From positions 62,001 through 126,000 of the forward strand of contig QHSP01000017.1 of NCBI GenBank assembly GCA_003220495.1: a stretch of 64,000 nucleotides of DNA. The letters are read 5' to 3'. The stretch is from Candidatus Rokuibacteriota bacterium (GTDB lineage: Bacteria > Methylomirabilota > Methylomirabilia > Rokubacteriales > CSP1-6). A program made the position numbers and the translations under genes. This document shows positions 62,526-64,000 of this stretch, in pieces; the first letter of the stretch is position 1; each line of letters opens with the position of its first letter. The notes beneath the pieces were generated by a model. The model saw only the letters and a list, made by a program, of their open reading frames with translations. It was not told where the DNA came from and ran no database searches.

Positions 62526-62681
62526 GCGGGACGGAGCGCCGGTGCGGGAGGGGTCGAAGGGACCCGTTCCCGCCATGCGGCGACGGACGCCGCGGGCCCG
62601 GATGGAGCCCAGCCGCCGCGGGGCAGCGCACGCGTGCCGCGTGGTCGTCTCGACCCCTCCCGCACCGGTGCTCCGTCCCGC
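62526..62681. repeat. 156-bp inverted-repeat element between livH and livMG
   Basis: The arms 62526-62557 and 62650-62681 are inverted copies matching at 31 of 32 positions (GCGGGACGGAGC-x-CCGGTGCGGG..., spacer 92 bp). The spacer contains the palindrome GCACGCGTGC (62627-62636 region) and a GGGACCCGTTCCC-like segment. It fills the gap within the liv operon and would form a large hairpin in the mRNA. It may be a palindromic dispersed repeat or a post-transcriptional control element. It carries no gene. Confidence 0.72.
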
Positions 62682-62695
62682 GCCTCTCGTGGGCA

Positions 62696-63586
62696 TCAAA
62701 CCGTGCGCGCACGCCGGCCAAAAAGTCCTTGGGGGCGCAGATACAGCACGAGCAGGAACGCGACGAAGACCCCGGTGTTCTGGAGCTGGAACGGGAGCAC
62801 GAGCAAGGTGAGCGACTGCACCAGACCGATGAGGATGCCTCCGACGAACGCGCCCGGGATGGAACCGAGGCCGCCGAGCACGACGGCCACGAACATCAGC
62901 ACGATGAAGTTGCCGGCGACGTTCGGCTCGATCGGATAATAGGTCGCCAGGAGCCCGCCGGCCGCGGCCACCAGCGCGATCCCGACGCCGAAGGCGAGGC
63001 CGTGCATGGTGCGCACGTCGATCGCCTGATAGCTCGCCGCCTCGGGATCGTCGGCGGCCGCGCGCAGCGCCCGGCCGAGGTCGGTGCGCGTCAGGAAGAG
63101 ATAGACCAGCCCTGCGAGCACGAGCGCCATCACGAAGGCGTAGGAGCGCGCCTGGTTGAGGAGCACCGGGCCGACGGCGAAGGCCTGCGTCGCGTAGCTC
63201 GTGCGGATGCCGCGGGGTGTCGGCGTCAGGATCATCGTCGTGGCGTTCGTGATCACGAGGGAGAGGCCGAGCGTCAGGATGAGCTGGGCGTCGTGCTGGC
63301 GGCCGGGATCGCCGCCGGTGACGCGCGCCAGCAAGAGGCGGTGCACGATCCAGCCGAGCACGAAGAACGGCGGCACGGCCAGGAGCGCGCCCACCAGCGG
63401 GTCGATGGAGCCCGCCACGGCGTAGAAGTACGTCACGTACATGCCGAGCATCATGAAGTCGCCCTGCGCGAAGTTCACGACGCGCATGACCCCGAAGATG
63501 AGGCCGAGGCCGATGCTCATCAGCGCATAGACACCGCCGACGAGCAGGCCGGTGACGACGTACTGGACGAGCTCGGCGAAGACCAC
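62696..63586 (-). CDS. livH: branched-chain amino-acid-type ABC permease LivH
   Basis: The 296-residue permease has about 8 helices and the LivH motifs GGVYALMSIGLGLIFGVMRVVNFAQGDFMMLGMY, LGRALRAAADDPEAASYQAIDVRTMHGLAFGVGIALVAAAGGL and VLGGLGSIPGAFVGGILIGLVQSL. It forms the channel with the fused LivM. The GTG start at 63586 is close to the partial LivK stop (63602), 15 bp upstream. Confidence 0.92.
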   Translation of the reverse strand: MVFAELVQYVVTGLLVGGVYALMSIGLGLIFGVMRVVNFAQGDFMMLGMYVTYFYAVAGSIDPLVGALLAVPPFFVLGWIVHRLLLARVTGGDPGRQHDAQLILTLGLSLVITNATTMILTPTPRGIRTSYATQAFAVGPVLLNQARSYAFVMALVLAGLVYLFLTRTDLGRALRAAADDPEAASYQAIDVRTMHGLAFGVGIALVAAAGGLLATYYPIEPNVAGNFIVLMFVAVVLGGLGSIPGAFVGGILIGLVQSLTLLVLPFQLQNTGVFVAFLLVLYLRPQGLFGRRARTV

Positions 63587-63601
63587 CGGTGCGCGCGCCG
63601 A

Positions 63602-64000
63602 CTACCTGTGCCAGGCGATCGGCCGCGTCGCGACGGCGATCGGCACCACGGTGTAGGGCTCGCCGTCCTGCCACTGCACGATGAGCGGCGTCGCGCCGAT
63701 GCGCCGGCCGCGCTCGTCGAATCGCACTCGCGGCGGATAGAACGCGCTGACGGCCGGGCCCGACGAAATGTCGATCTTCGCGAGCGCGTCGCGGATCGCC
63801 TTGGGATCGGCTGACTTCGCCTGCTCGATGGCCTCCTTGATCAGCCAGACGTGGGCGTAGGTGCAGAGCGGGTCCTGCGTCATGAACGGCTCGCCCGTCC
63901 GCTGCTTGAACTTCTTGACGAGCTCTTCCTGACCCTTCATCGGATGCGCGGCCACGACCGTCTGGATGTTGTCGAGCGTGTCCTTGCCGACCGTCTTCAC
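63602..64000 (-). CDS. ABC transporter substrate-binding protein (LivK-like), partial
   Basis: This is the C-terminal 132 residues of a periplasmic type I binding protein; the gene continues past the right edge of the window, so the signal peptide and N-terminal domain are not visible. Recognisable parts are VAAHPMKGQEELVKKFKQRTGEPFMTQDPLCTYAHVWLIKEAIEQAKSADPKAIRDALAKI and the terminal YPPRVRFDERGRRIGATPLIVQWQDGEPYTVVP. It should capture the ligand for the LivH/LivMG/LivF importer. The ORF-track Met is internal, not the true start. Confidence 0.85.
   Translation of the reverse strand: MKTVGKDTLDNIQTVVAAHPMKGQEELVKKFKQRTGEPFMTQDPLCTYAHVWLIKEAIEQAKSADPKAIRDALAKIDISSGPAVSAFYPPRVRFDERGRRIGATPLIVQWQDGEPYTVVPIAVATRPIAWHR

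Overview
The window is high-GC, densely packed bacterial DNA. GTG and TTG starts are common, and many genes are coupled by four-base stop/start overlaps (ATGA, GTGA, TTGA). There are no rRNA or tRNA genes, no CRISPR array, no transposase and no phage genes that I could recognise. The gene mix (an ECF sigma/DUF1800/DUF1501 operon, Liv-type and oligopeptide-type ABC transporters, an acyl-CoA ligase, a very large surface-polysaccharide locus) together with the base composition fits a soil or groundwater bacterium of the Rokubacteria/Methylomirabilota type. That taxonomic guess is inference only.

Layout. (1) 194-5642, minus strand: an ECF sigma factor, its zinc-finger anti-sigma factor, a small exported protein, a DUF3106 repeat protein, a DUF1800 lipoprotein and a Tat-exported DUF1501 protein form one coupled operon, preceded by an exported Arg/Asp repeat protein. 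A 128-bp foldback element lies just past the operon end. (2) 5781-9293, minus strand: SDR, ParB-like protein, thiopurine-methyltransferase-like protein, HAD phosphatase and DUF1054 protein. (3) 9508-15785: a glycosyltransferase, a BFD-like [2Fe-2S] protein, a nucleotide-sugar epimerase, a three-gene peptide/opine-type ABC importer, and a YjbQ-family protein with a good sigma70-type promoter.

(4) 15853-49883: a surface glycan locus of about 34 kb. It opens with a winged-helix regulator, then a DUF115 (MptE/Maf-like) protein, a B12 radical SAM enzyme, and a nonulosonic-acid set that resembles the Campylobacter legionaminic-acid pathway: CMP-sugar synthetase, NeuD-like acetyltransferase, NeuB-like synthase, NeuC-like epimerase, PtmE-like CBS-nucleotidyltransferase and LegC-like aminotransferase, plus a UDP-sugar dehydrogenase and an epimerase/dehydratase. 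Next come two related unknown proteins, a flippase, a 62-residue peptide gene, two further sugar aminotransferases, several GT4 and GT2 glycosyltransferases, a run of SAM methyltransferases (one fused to a GT4 domain), a GDP-mannose dehydratase/reductase-type enzyme, a WcaJ-type initiating phosphotransferase and an O-antigen ligase/polymerase. Taken together this is a Wzx/Wzy-style pathway with its own sugar supply.

(5) 49868-59978: an exported unknown protein, amidase, quinone oxidoreductase, enoyl-CoA hydratase, two GNAT acetyltransferases and a HAD remnant in lower-GC DNA, an MFS transporter coupled to an acyl-CoA ligase, an EamA transporter and a rhodanese. (6) 59998-64000, minus strand: a branched-chain amino-acid-type ABC importer (livF, a livM-livG fusion, livH and a partial livK), with a 156-bp inverted-repeat element between livH and livMG.

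The observation I rate highest is a 39-bp promoter-region motif. It contains the inverted repeat GTTCA-N5-TGAAC or its near copy, and occurs once just before the winged-helix regulator that heads the nonulosonate operon and once before the 62-aa peptide/aminotransferase unit 17 kb away. This suggests a small dedicated regulon controlling the glycan locus. The next most unusual features are the DUF115/CMP-nonulosonate pairing without flagellar genes, the GT4-methyltransferase fusion, the tandem unknown paralogs and the two large foldback repeats.
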